Origin: Armatimonadota bacterium
GTDB lineage: Bacteria > Armatimonadota > UBA5829
Length of the DNA: 32,670 nt
Direction: 5' to 3'
NCBI GenBank assembly: GCA_029907315.1
Contig: JARYME010000026.1
Span: 1-32,670, forward strand
The translations under genes and the position numbers were made by a program. The notes below the pieces were generated by a model. That model searched no databases. It was not told where the DNA came from and was given only the letters and a program-made list of their open reading frames with translations. Below are positions 1-8,011 of the stretch, in pieces. The stretch's first letter is position 1, and each line of letters starts with the position of its first letter.

Positions 1-79
1 ATGCTGTCTCCCAAAAAGACTATTTTGTCACCATCTTCAACAAGCCGTTTTTTCTCACGGTTCTCGTCTCGCCATGTTC

Positions 80-1516
80 TCACGCCTGACTCCTATCCTC
101 CTCAATCATTGTAAACCCATACAGCTGTGCCAACTGCTTAACTTGTCTGCGCCAGTCGCCAAAAACGGTCACCCTGTGCCAACCCATATCCCAGTTGTCG
201 AGAATTGCTTGCGCGTTTGTCTTGGCCGCTAGTTTTGTTCGACATGCCTTGGGCTCATCTACGTTGCGCGTCGTCTTGCCGGTGTGCACCACGCCGCGCT
301 TACTCCAAATATCGAACTCAAGTGTGGTTACATCTTCTCCGCTCGGCAGTAGGGACTGCACTGAAGCACCTTTGCCGTCTTCGGCGTGGGACCTGATTAT
401 ATAAGGGTTGGACTTGCCGTGAGGACCGTATGGCCGGTTGTGCGATACGCAGTGAGCGTAGATTATTTCGTTTCTTGCCGTGTCTATGACAGGATCTGAC
501 ACATAGCCCGGCCTGCCGGTGAGATACCGCATCAAAAGCTGCGTGCAAGTCGAGTTTATGTCGGCTTCGCATATCCCAGTCGACCCGTCATTATTCATCT
601 GGAAATGAGATAGGCACGGATAGGCAGTAATCCGACCCGAATAGAACATCCCCAGGCAGTCAAGGGTTACCGCGTCTGCCTTAGCGTCTTGCATTGCCCG
701 GCACAGTGCCAAGTACATCCGGGCAGACTTGACAATCTCCTCGCGCGTAGGCTCGCGCACCGATTTCGCATTGGAAATCCAATAGTCAGCCCACTCCGCC
801 GCCTCCTGCACGTTCGAACGCTCGTAGTAAGACGCCAGCTCCTTAGAATCCAACCTGACTACGTTCGCCCCGAAAACCGTCTTCACCTGGTTTGATATGC
901 CGGCTATATCGGCATCCACTACGTCCAAGATTGTGGTTTCCTTCATTGCCCGGATGACTCCGAAAAGCCGTACTGCAGAGGATACGTCGCGAAAGTCGGA
1001 CGAAGAAACCGTCACAACAGGCAGCTTCTCTTTTCGCACAGTCGCGTTGGTAATCAGCGTCTCGCCGGAACCAGCGTATAAATCGTCTACCATTACCACA
1101 GGTTTGCCGCTGTGCGCGATTGTATTGGGGACGCCTGTCCATATGCCTATGTTGTATACGACAAACCCGTCGACATCACCCAATTCCTGAACTGCAGCCC
1201 TGCCGGCATCTGCATTCGTCGCGTGCCGAACTATAAAATCTATGTTGTTGCATTCGGCTCTCAGCTTGCGGGTGAGCTTGTCAGCAACAGCGTCGTAGTC
1301 GTAATCCTTCGTGGGCCAAGTCGGATTGCCGGCCGGTATGTGTGAGAAAATCAGTCCAACCCGTGCCTTCCCCTTCGGGAACACCGGTGTACGACGCACC
1401 AGCGCTGCATTGCCCTCTGCCCCACCGAAGGGAGCCAGAATAAGAGCGCCCGCAGTACCGCCCGCAATCTGCAGGAACCGTCGCCGCGAGACGTACCCAT
1501 AATAGCAACCTGCCAT
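80..1516 (-). CDS. Tat-exported L-fucose isomerase-like protein
   Basis: This 478-residue protein looks like the L-fucose/L-arabinose isomerase fold carried outside the cytoplasm. Residues 10-30 form a twin-arginine signal (SRRRFLQIAGG followed by a hydrophobic stretch). The core has the paired metal-ligand pattern of FucI: Glu317 (in ICEADIN) and Asp341 (in YVSDPVID) lie 24 residues apart, the same spacing as E. coli FucI Glu337/Asp361. His355 (in YAHCVSH) is a candidate third ligand. The total length is shorter than FucI (about 590 residues). The start is supported by an AAGGAGGG sequence 8 bases upstream of the ATG. It diverges from the TIM-barrel gene at 1641 across a 124-base gap. The fold and export are fairly clear. 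The substrate is not, and it may be a sugar-binding or non-catalytic relative, because known isomerases of this fold work in the cytoplasm. Confidence 0.75.
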   Translation of the reverse strand: MAGCYYGYVSRRRFLQIAGGTAGALILAPFGGAEGNAALVRRTPVFPKGKARVGLIFSHIPAGNPTWPTKDYDYDAVADKLTRKLRAECNNIDFIVRHATNADAGRAAVQELGDVDGFVVYNIGIWTGVPNTIAHSGKPVVMVDDLYAGSGETLITNATVRKEKLPVVTVSSSDFRDVSSAVRLFGVIRAMKETTILDVVDADIAGISNQVKTVFGANVVRLDSKELASYYERSNVQEAAEWADYWISNAKSVREPTREEIVKSARMYLALCRAMQDAKADAVTLDCLGMFYSGRITAYPCLSHFQMNNDGSTGICEADINSTCTQLLMRYLTGRPGYVSDPVIDTARNEIIYAHCVSHNRPYGPHGKSNPYIIRSHAEDGKGASVQSLLPSGEDVTTLEFDIWSKRGVVHTGKTTRNVDEPKACRTKLAAKTNAQAILDNWDMGWHRVTVFGDWRRQVKQLAQLYGFTMIEEDRSQA

Positions 1517-1640
1517 CTCCCAGACCCTCCTTCACCGAGGCGTCACGCACAGTTTTACCTGGATACACTGCTCTTGTTAACCAAAACAGGGTGCAATTCC
1601 TTGCCGCGTGTGCTAAGCTGATTAGACGGAGGTGGTCGCA

Positions 1641-2438
1641 GTGCAGAAGATAAAGATCGGCAACCTGGAAGTGTCACGATTCATATTGGGCGGCAACCCC
1701 TTCAGCGGGTTTTCCCACCAATCACCAGAACTCGACCGAGCTATGGTCCATTATTTCACGGTTGATAGAATCAAGCGGGTCCTGCGAGAAGCTGAATCAT
1801 TGGGCATTAATACTCTTGTGGCGCGTGCGGACAACCACATTGTCAGGGTGTTAATCGAGTACTGGGACGAGGGTGGCAAGATACAATGGATTGCTCAAAC
1901 CGCTCCGGAGATGCTTTCGATTCAGCGCGGCATTGAGAACGCTATCAAAGGTGGAGCAAGCGCATGTTATATCCACGGCGGTGTGATGGACCAACTTTTT
2001 GAGACCGGCAGGCTTGATGAGGTGGCGCCGGCGATTGACATGATCCGGCAAGCAGGGATACCCGCCGGCATAGCGGCTCATAACCCCGAAGTGCACAAAT
2101 GGGCTGATCGAGAGCTAGACATCGACTTTCATATGTGCTCCTACTACAACCCGGCGCCGCGGAAAGAGTCGGCGGAAATAAGGCCAGGTACTATTGAAAG
2201 ATTTCAGGACAGTGACCGCGATGCTATGGTCGAAACAATACGCAGCCTCTCCTCGCCCGCAATCCACTACAAAATCCTTGGCGCCGGTCGAAAAGATCCG
2301 GCCGACGCTTTCGCCTTCGCAGTCAAGCACCTCAGACCTTGTGACGCCGTATGTGTCGGCATATACGACGAACACAAGAGCAATATGCTGCGCGAGGATG
2401 TCGAGCTGTTCGAGCAGGCACTTGCTGCATATGCTTAA
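1641..2438 (+). CDS. Conserved TIM-barrel-like protein of unknown function
   Basis: The protein is about 265 residues long and looks like a (beta/alpha)8 barrel. The N-terminus (IGNLEVSRFILGGNPFSGF) recalls the opening strand of aldo-keto reductases, but I do not see the AKR catalytic Tyr/Lys/His set, so I do not call it a reductase. Alternating hydrophobic strands and helices run to the end, with a His/Asn cluster (AAHNPEVHKW) near the middle. I chose GTG at 1641 because GGAGGTGG at 1628-1635 lies 5 bases upstream; the in-frame GTG at 1632 would sit inside that ribosome binding site. There is no signal peptide, so it is cytoplasmic. It diverges from the exported isomerase-like gene and precedes a glycosidase-like gene, which points to sugar metabolism, but no function can be read from the sequence. 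Confidence 0.7.
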   Translation: MQKIKIGNLEVSRFILGGNPFSGFSHQSPELDRAMVHYFTVDRIKRVLREAESLGINTLVARADNHIVRVLIEYWDEGGKIQWIAQTAPEMLSIQRGIENAIKGGASACYIHGGVMDQLFETGRLDEVAPAIDMIRQAGIPAGIAAHNPEVHKWADRELDIDFHMCSYYNPAPRKESAEIRPGTIERFQDSDRDAMVETIRSLSSPAIHYKILGAGRKDPADAFAFAVKHLRPCDAVCVGIYDEHKSNMLREDVELFEQALAAYA

Positions 2439-2688
2439 TATTCATTTCGGTATTTAGTCCAACAACCCCTTGCGCGAGGCGCATTGTTATGGTATTGTTC
2501 ATTTCGAACAACCCGGCACCCGGCCGTTGTGCGGTGAAGTTCTTAAGCGTACGGGTTGGTAGAGAAAAGACTTTCATTGGTAGTTGGGCAGCTGTGTAAA
2601 GAGATACTGACAATCATTGCCGGGTCTTGCGCATCGGTGCCGGAAGCTCTTGCTTTCGCTGACTAGAAGTCCGCTGCGAGGGGGTTGC
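2439..2688. other. 250-base gap with a GTTC/GAAC inverted repeat
   Basis: No convincing gene lies in this gap. It contains an inverted repeat, TTGTTC at 2495-2500 and GAACAA at 2506-2511, separated by 5 bases. This could be an operator or a small hairpin. No good promoter pair is visible. The 3' end carries the ribosome binding site GAGGGGG (2678-2684) for the following gene. Confidence 0.4.
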
Positions 2689-4896
2689 ATGATGAATGCA
2701 TTGCCTGTTGGTCCGGAGTATGTGTCCTCACCCGAAAGGCGTGCCCGCTACTTCGAAGACCTCGAACGCTGGGGGTTCGATACAGCATACAACGCCTTCT
2801 ATGCTCACCCCTACGATGACGTCGTCGGCAAACTGCGAAGTTCATACATCGATTTCGCATCGGAAGCACGCAAGCGGGGTTACCCTGCTTGCATCCAGAT
2901 TCAGATCACGGTTTGCGCCGGTGACCGCGTCGGTATCGAGGAAGCGCAGTACAACGAGGCGAACGAACCAGAACGCTGGGGGCAAAACGGCTTTTTCGGT
3001 TCATTCAGCTCTGACGCGTGGCTCGATTATTTGAAGGAGATAACCCAGCTCTTCGTTGGCGAATACGGCTACAACCGGGTGGTCTTCGAAGAGCCGATGT
3101 ACCGCGTAGACATTCCCGGAACCAAGGACAGGTTCTACCAAAAGTTTGTTGAGGCACACCCGGATGTTGCCTATCCCAGCTCGAGAACCGAATCGCGGGA
3201 GTACCTGAAGGTCCAGCAAGCCAAAGCCGAGTCTCTCACCAGATTCTGCAGCGAGTTGGTAGCGCACGCTAAGTCTGTAGGGGCTGAGGCCGTTGGCGTG
3301 ATGCCTTGGTTCTTTATTCCGACCATCGAAAATACTCCTGCGGGCACCCTTAATCCGTCTTGCGATATCAAGGCGATAAGCAAGATTGAAGGGCTGGATT
3401 TCCTGGTCGTGAGAATGCAGCCCGACAACATCTTTTGCGGGACGATGCGCACCGGCGACGAAATGACAAGATCGCCGCTACTTTACTACATTGAGGTGAT
3501 GGCCCACGCGCTGGGCAAGCCCATAATAGCGGTCAGCAATCCATCCGACGAACACACCGACTATCCTTCGCTGCCGCTTATTCCTTTCGACTTTTACAGG
3601 GACGCGACGGTTGCCGCCGTCGCTGCTGCGCCGAACGGGTTCACGAGACACTGGTACGGTCAAAACTACGGCAAAGACACAGAGCATATGGCAGTCCTAA
3701 GCAGCGCGGCGCAGCGTGCCAACCGATTGGGCAATCCGAGATCGCCGGTCGCGTTTGTGTTCTCGTATGCGGGCACCCGACACGCTGAGCCTTGGACCTA
3801 CGAAACCGTGTTCAAACACTATTGGGCGTTGGCTAAGGAACTTGCATTTAATCACGGTGTGCCCATGCTCACATTTCACGCGGATACGCTTTCGGAAGAC
3901 CTAGCCGCCCATCCTGAGGTCAGGGTGCTCGTATTCGACGAACACTTCCCTCTGAATAGAGACCAGTTCGCGGCCTTGCGTAGGTGGTGGAAACCTTACG
4001 AAAGGCGCGCAGCTGTATTGTTCGCGTCCGGCTTGGGGTTTGCCGCGGGAACGGACATTCCCGGTGCGGTACCGTCAACATTAGCACACCCAGGGCTCCT
4101 GGAATTAATGGGCCTCAAGCAAGCAGAGGAAGCTCCGCAGTTGCCGACAAAGACTCCGCTGACGCTGGCTTACGTATCGCGTGTACGCCGAAAGGCCTTT
4201 TTGGGCGAGAGTGCTGTGCTGGACACCGACGTTGTAGCGAACGTCAAACGAGCTTTCGGATCGCGCGCCGACGTCCTCTACGCAGCTAGTGTTGACGAAT
4301 CACAAGTGCCGGTGGTGGCGGAATATCGAGATCGCAGCACTATAGCGATTTTCTGCGGTTTCGGACTGACGCAGGGCACGGCCAATGCTGCAGCAAAAGC
4401 TGTGCTCTTCGCGATGCGAGAATCGCACGCGCTGCCCCTCGTGCTGGAACCTTGCACCAAGGGACTGCTATGGAACACAAACAAATTGGGTTACGTGATA
4501 GTCGGCAACGTTTCGGACGAGACCGGCCGGGCTAGGCTGAATGTCGGCAGAGCACTGGTCTGGGACTGCGAACGGTCTATTATCCTTCCCGAAGGGGTAT
4601 GTGAACTTGAAATACCTCCCCACGGATTCTGGCTCTGTAGGGTCTTCAGCCGGCGGTCCAAGCTGTTGGATGTAATCGGCGCAAGCGCGGTTTACGAGAT
4701 AATCGACGGTTCAGGTCGAGCGGATATTCGGTTGTTGGCCGGCCGTCGCACCAATTTGGTTGTGCGCTACCTACCGGAAACTGTCCTGGTGGACGGACGT
4801 CCCTCTTCTATAAACTGTCAGCCCCTCGGCTCCCTATATAGTGTTACCGTGGAACAATGTCCTCCGGGACAGCACCTAATCTCCGTGCGCTGGTAG
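2689..4896 (+). CDS. Putative glycoside hydrolase-like protein, cytoplasmic
   Basis: This large protein (736 residues) has an N-terminal TIM-barrel-like half (about residues 1-340). An FEEP motif on a strand there is a plausible catalytic Glu site. It is followed by a Rossmann-like region (about 355-560) resembling the glutamine-amidotransferase-like trimerisation domain of GH42-type beta-galactosidases, and a small beta-rich C-terminal domain that ends HLISVRW. There is no signal peptide. The start is ATG 2689 or the adjacent ATG 2692, with GAGGGGG at 2678-2684 suitably spaced. A TTG extension to 2617 is possible but has no ribosome binding site. It follows the TIM-barrel gene in the same direction. 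The domain order suggests a glycosidase acting on a small imported sugar; the family and substrate are not recognised, and the domain calls are by eye. Confidence 0.65.
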   Translation: MMNALPVGPEYVSSPERRARYFEDLERWGFDTAYNAFYAHPYDDVVGKLRSSYIDFASEARKRGYPACIQIQITVCAGDRVGIEEAQYNEANEPERWGQNGFFGSFSSDAWLDYLKEITQLFVGEYGYNRVVFEEPMYRVDIPGTKDRFYQKFVEAHPDVAYPSSRTESREYLKVQQAKAESLTRFCSELVAHAKSVGAEAVGVMPWFFIPTIENTPAGTLNPSCDIKAISKIEGLDFLVVRMQPDNIFCGTMRTGDEMTRSPLLYYIEVMAHALGKPIIAVSNPSDEHTDYPSLPLIPFDFYRDATVAAVAAAPNGFTRHWYGQNYGKDTEHMAVLSSAAQRANRLGNPRSPVAFVFSYAGTRHAEPWTYETVFKHYWALAKELAFNHGVPMLTFHADTLSEDLAAHPEVRVLVFDEHFPLNRDQFAALRRWWKPYERRAAVLFASGLGFAAGTDIPGAVPSTLAHPGLLELMGLKQAEEAPQLPTKTPLTLAYVSRVRRKAFLGESAVLDTDVVANVKRAFGSRADVLYAASVDESQVPVVAEYRDRSTIAIFCGFGLTQGTANAAAKAVLFAMRESHALPLVLEPCTKGLLWNTNKLGYVIVGNVSDETGRARLNVGRALVWDCERSIILPEGVCELEIPPHGFWLCRVFSRRSKLLDVIGASAVYEIIDGSGRADIRLLAGRRTNLVVRYLPETVLVDGRPSSINCQPLGSLYSVTVEQCPPGQHLISVRW

Positions 4897-4975
4897 CCGT
4901 TCTCACAAGGGCATCGCAAGTCGAGAATAGAGTTTTCGAAGATCCTGTTCTACGAGTCAAGCGCGGCGTATATGG

Positions 4976-5005
4976 TTGACCGTTTCCGCTTCAGAGTGCG
5001 ATAAT
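4976..5005 (+). promoter_or_regulatory. Sigma-70-type promoter for the SIS gene run
   Basis: The -35 box TTGACC (4976-4981) and -10 box GATAAT (5000-5005) are separated by 18 bases. Transcription would start near 5012, leaving a leader of about 110 bases before the ATG at 5124. It is the first recognisable promoter of the plus-strand run that continues towards galK. Confidence 0.6.
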
Positions 5006-5029
5006 CTCCAGGGCTTCATCGGAGAGATC

Positions 5030-5103
5030 ACCGCGGTTGGACTTGGGCGGTTTTCAGCCGGACGTCACAACTTTCTGAGTAACCCAGGTGCAACCGCGGT
5101 TTG
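5030..5103. repeat. Two ACCGCGGT palindromes in the SIS leader
   Basis: ACCGCGGTTGG occurs at 5030-5040 and ACCGCGGTTTGG at 5093-5104. Each is centred on the 8-base palindrome ACCGCGGT, and the two are 63 bases apart (about six helical turns). Both lie between the promoter and the start codon, where a repressor pair could act. Chance occurrence in GC-rich DNA is possible. Confidence 0.35.
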
Positions 5104-5123
5104 GAAGGAGAACAACACAAGCT

Positions 5124-5837
5124 ATGGCTGCGAGTTCGGAACGCTACTACTGTATTGTGAACGATCTGTTGGCTAGGATTGCTTCGACACAGCACGAACG
5201 GATCCAACAGGCAGCAAAAGTAATTGCAGACCACATCGCGGACGGAGGCATCCTGTACCTGCTGGGCAGCGGACATTCGCTGGCAGTAGCTATGGAAGCC
5301 TTTCATCGAGCAGGCGGTCTTGCTCCTGTGGACGTAATCTACGACCGCACTTTCGGCAGAGCAGAGCGGCTTGAAGGTTATGCAGAGACGCTGCTGAAGG
5401 ACTATAATATACCTGCGGGCGGCGTAGTCATAATAATTTCCAATTCCGGGCGCAACGCTTTGCCGATCGAAGTCGCTTTGCACTGCAAAGCCCGTGGGAT
5501 CACAACCATAGCCATCACTTCTCTGGCTCACTCGCAGGCTGTTTCATCCAGACATTCGAGTGGGAAGAGGCTTTTCGAAATAGCCGACATCGTGATCGAC
5601 AACTGCGGAGTTTTTGGAGACGCCGCACTCGACGTCGAAGGCGTCCCCGCGAAGGTCTGCCCTACGTCGGGCATAGCTGGTATGTTTATCATTGAGTCAA
5701 TTGTCGCACAAGTTATCGAGAACCTTGTCAAGGCAGGCCACGAGCCACCTGTCTTCATAAGCGCCAACGTGGACGGCGGAGACGAGCACAACGCTCGGTT
5801 ATACGAAAAGTACTGGCACAGAATCAGAGGACTGTAG
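5124..5837 (+). CDS. SIS-domain sugar isomerase-like protein, UPF0309 type
   Basis: The protein is a 237-residue cytoplasmic SIS (sugar isomerase) domain protein. Characteristic pieces in order are LLGSGHSLAVAMEAFHRAGGLAPV, written here only as its LGSGHS core, then RLEGYAETLL, the phosphosugar-loop-like IIISNSGRNALPIE, ITSLAHS, DIVIDNCG, and the C-terminal PPVFISANVDGGDE. These match my recollection of the UPF0309 family, whose members are of this length and are thought to bind or isomerise a phosphosugar. The start is ATG 5124 with GGAAGGAG upstream at a rather long spacing of 13 bases; GTG 5088 is an alternative without a ribosome binding site. The next gene begins 2 bases after the stop, so they form an operon. 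Family placement is confident; the reaction is not known. Confidence 0.8.
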   Translation: MAASSERYYCIVNDLLARIASTQHERIQQAAKVIADHIADGGILYLLGSGHSLAVAMEAFHRAGGLAPVDVIYDRTFGRAERLEGYAETLLKDYNIPAGGVVIIISNSGRNALPIEVALHCKARGITTIAITSLAHSQAVSSRHSSGKRLFEIADIVIDNCGVFGDAALDVEGVPAKVCPTSGIAGMFIIESIVAQVIENLVKAGHEPPVFISANVDGGDEHNARLYEKYWHRIRGL

Positions 5838-5839
5838 AT

Positions 5840-7006
5840 ATGAACCCACGCATACCCGTAGCCATTCTAGCCCTACTAGTTTTGGTCGCTCTCGTGTGGC
5901 GAATTGCCAATCCTCCTGCACCTCCCATGCCCGGTCCCCTGGGCACGATTCCCACTTGGGACAGCCAAACCAAGATCGGCAATATGAGTTCCTGTGCAGT
6001 GAGCCCTTCGGGCCAGTATTGGGCAGGGGCCTGGAACGAAAAGAAGAAGGACGGCGAGTTGCGGTCGGCGGTCCTGGTCATAGACCTAGAAAGGTCGCGC
6101 AGCTACCAACAACCGATGAAAACGGGTTTCTTTGTCACAAGCATCGGCTGGGCTGACGACGCGAACCTTTGGGCTCTGCTGATCAACTCAGATAGTCCAG
6201 AAGGTGCGACTCAAGCCAAACTAGCGTGGATACGTCGCGCGGGCAAAGACCGGTTGAACTATGACCTGAGCGCCCTCAAAGAACCTGTCGTAAGAATTTT
6301 GGATTGGCCCGAGCGCTCGAAATTGTTCCTTGGGGAAATAAGGCGTGCCTCTGCCCCACGCGTGGGAGTGTTCAACCGTCAAGGCAATGTCGTGGGGAAA
6401 CTCGTCGACGCGCCGGTGCCGCGCGGGAGCTCACTTGGAAAGACCGGCGCGCTAAGCAGCAACGGCAGGCTTTTTGTTTTCTCGATCATAGAGGACAAGA
6501 TCGGTGGCGCCGTGAGTTACTATCTGGGTGATTCTACATCTGGTACCGCAAAGAGAATTTTCGGCTCAGAGCAGCTGCCTGGGCGCGTTGAAGACCTATG
6601 GGTCTCGCCCTATGGAGTACTGGTCGCGTGCGCAGAACGCGAAAACTTCCACGTGTTGGTTTATCCGCTCGCTGCCCCGCGGCCGAAGCTGACAGCAATC
6701 CAGCAGCTCAAGCTGCGCCCCGATGAGTTATCAAAATACTGGCCCGACGCGCCGCGAGTGATGATGTTTGCTACCTATAACGGCGGCTACGCTCTCGACA
6801 TGGCGACTGGTAAGCTACGGCAATTGTTCGATCTCACGAAACTCGATAGGTACTCCGATGTCTGGCGCAGACAGATCCAGGACGGCAGGCTTTATCCGCG
6901 CAAAGACGGTGATTATACGTCAGTTTCGGTCTTGGCTGACGAGGTGGACATCAGGGTAATTAGGAAATCGGGCGACCGAGGACCAAATATTCTGCCGCGG
7001 CGCTAA
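5840..7006 (+). CDS. Membrane-anchored protein of unknown function, possibly beta-propeller
   Basis: This 388-residue protein begins with a single hydrophobic segment (about residues 5-21, VAILALLVLVALVW) that is a signal anchor or uncleaved signal peptide. A Pro-rich linker and a large extracytoplasmic domain follow. The domain is rich in short beta strands with repeated patterns such as SPSGQYWAGAW, SSNGRLFVFS and SPYGVLVACA, which resemble blades of a WD40/TolB-like propeller. No catalytic motif is visible. It starts 2 bases after the SIS gene stop, with GAGGA upstream, and ends 3 bases before the uridylyltransferase gene, so the three are very likely co-transcribed. I do not recognise the family; the propeller reading is inference from spacing of the strands. 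Confidence 0.7.
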   Translation: MNPRIPVAILALLVLVALVWRIANPPAPPMPGPLGTIPTWDSQTKIGNMSSCAVSPSGQYWAGAWNEKKKDGELRSAVLVIDLERSRSYQQPMKTGFFVTSIGWADDANLWALLINSDSPEGATQAKLAWIRRAGKDRLNYDLSALKEPVVRILDWPERSKLFLGEIRRASAPRVGVFNRQGNVVGKLVDAPVPRGSSLGKTGALSSNGRLFVFSIIEDKIGGAVSYYLGDSTSGTAKRIFGSEQLPGRVEDLWVSPYGVLVACAERENFHVLVYPLAAPRPKLTAIQQLKLRPDELSKYWPDAPRVMMFATYNGGYALDMATGKLRQLFDLTKLDRYSDVWRRQIQDGRLYPRKDGDYTSVSVLADEVDIRVIRKSGDRGPNILPRR

Positions 7007-7009
7007 CAA

Positions 7010-7825
7010 ATGCTTGTGCAAGACCCTTCAGCGGAGCGCGGCAGCCCGCGAGTAACTGCATCGGAGGACATGGAGAAGGCAGCGGCACCAGTTGGGTTGA
7101 TTCTTGCCGCAGGACGCGGAACGCGCTTCGTGCGCACCGGCGTTCCTCCGAGACCTAAGGTGCTCGAGCCTCTCCAAGGCAAGCCGCTTGTGTGCCACGT
7201 GCTGGAAACCCTGCGCGAAGCAGGTGTGAAGCGCGTTATCGTCGTGGTTGGTTTCGGAGCTGAGCAAGTCGAAAGCGTCTTAGACAGCGCAGTCGAGTAC
7301 GCTCGACAGGATGTTCAGCTAGGTTCGGGGCACGCCGTGAAGTGCGCGCTGGCATCGCTTCCCCAACCCGAAGGACCTGTCGTGGTGATGTGCGGAGACA
7401 GTCCGCTTTTTAAGACGGAGACGATCCGTGCTATGCTGGACGAACAGCGCAAGACCGGCGCAGCAGTCGTTCTGACGTCGGCTGTGGTCGAAGACCCTAC
7501 CGGCTACGGGCGCATAGTTCGAGATGAGAAGGGATTGGCTCAGCGGATAGTCGAGGAAAAGTGTGCAAACGCCGCGGAGCGCACTATAAAAGAGGTCAAC
7601 GGCGGAGCGTACGTTTTCTGGGGTCCCTGGCTGGCTTCGAATATAGAGCGCATGTCGAAGAACGACGCGGGGGAGTACAACCTGACGGACATGATTCGGC
7701 TCGCAGTTGAGCAGGGTAAGAATGTGAGTGTGGTCCGGTGTGAGCCTGATGAGATACTAGGGGTAAATACCCCTGATGATTTAGTGCGCGCGGAGGCTGT
7801 TTTGAGAAGCCGTCTGCGGCACTAG
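7010..7825 (+). CDS. GlmU-type nucleotidyltransferase without acetyltransferase domain
   Basis: This protein matches the N-terminal uridylyltransferase half of GlmU, which makes UDP-GlcNAc from UTP and GlcNAc-1-phosphate. Visible motifs are LILAAGRGTR, PKVLEPLQGKPL, QLGSGHAV, CGDSPLF, GYGRIVRDE, RIVEEK and EVNGGAYVF, in the GlmU order. It has 271 residues and stops where full-length GlmU would continue into the left-handed beta-helix acetyltransferase. There is a small insertion after the GTR motif (FVRTGVPPR). Cytoplasmic. The start is uncertain: ATG 7010 lacks a ribosome binding site but follows the previous stop by 3 bases, and ATG 7070 has GGAGG only 2 bases away. Because galT and galK follow, the real substrate could be glucose- or galactose-1-phosphate rather than GlcNAc-1-phosphate. 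Confidence 0.8.
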   Translation: MLVQDPSAERGSPRVTASEDMEKAAAPVGLILAAGRGTRFVRTGVPPRPKVLEPLQGKPLVCHVLETLREAGVKRVIVVVGFGAEQVESVLDSAVEYARQDVQLGSGHAVKCALASLPQPEGPVVVMCGDSPLFKTETIRAMLDEQRKTGAAVVLTSAVVEDPTGYGRIVRDEKGLAQRIVEEKCANAAERTIKEVNGGAYVFWGPWLASNIERMSKNDAGEYNLTDMIRLAVEQGKNVSVVRCEPDEILGVNTPDDLVRAEAVLRSRLRH

Positions 7826-7840
7826 TTCGAAGGGTGGCTT

Positions 7841-8011
7841 ATGGCGAAGTCTGACGAACGGACTCCTCAGTCTGTGAAAATGCAAAAGAAGCGAATCATA
7901 CTCGACGACGGCAGGTACCTGATTTACTATTCCTTCGGAGAGAAACGCGGCGAAGACGAAGGCGGAACGTCCGAGTCGAATGCGTGCAGTGGTGCGGAGG
8001 ATAGAAGCTGA
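7841..8011 (+). CDS. 56-residue protein translationally coupled to galT
   Basis: This small gene encodes 56 residues. Its middle (residues 16-32, KKRIILDDGRYLIYYSF) is the only ordered-looking part and resembles a short beta hairpin; the C-terminal 24 residues are acidic, Gly/Ser-rich and probably disordered. ATG 7841 has AAGGG at 7830-7834. The stop codon TGA (8009-8011) shares its last base with the ATG of galT (TGATG), and the galT ribosome binding site GGAGG (7996-8000) lies inside this gene. That layout implies translational coupling. It lies 15 bases after the uridylyltransferase gene. I do not recognise the protein. A role as a small accessory or regulator of GalT is inference from position alone. 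Confidence 0.6.
   Translation: MAKSDERTPQSVKMQKKRIILDDGRYLIYYSFGEKRGEDEGGTSESNACSGAEDRS

Noticed and set aside
1-114. A 37-codon plus-strand frame at the window start
   Set aside because: It is short, has a composition typical of chance, and overlaps the end of the isomerase-like gene.
2617-2688. TTG-initiated 24-residue N-terminal extension of the glycosidase-like protein
   Set aside because: It has no ribosome binding site, whereas ATG 2689/2692 follows GAGGGGG.
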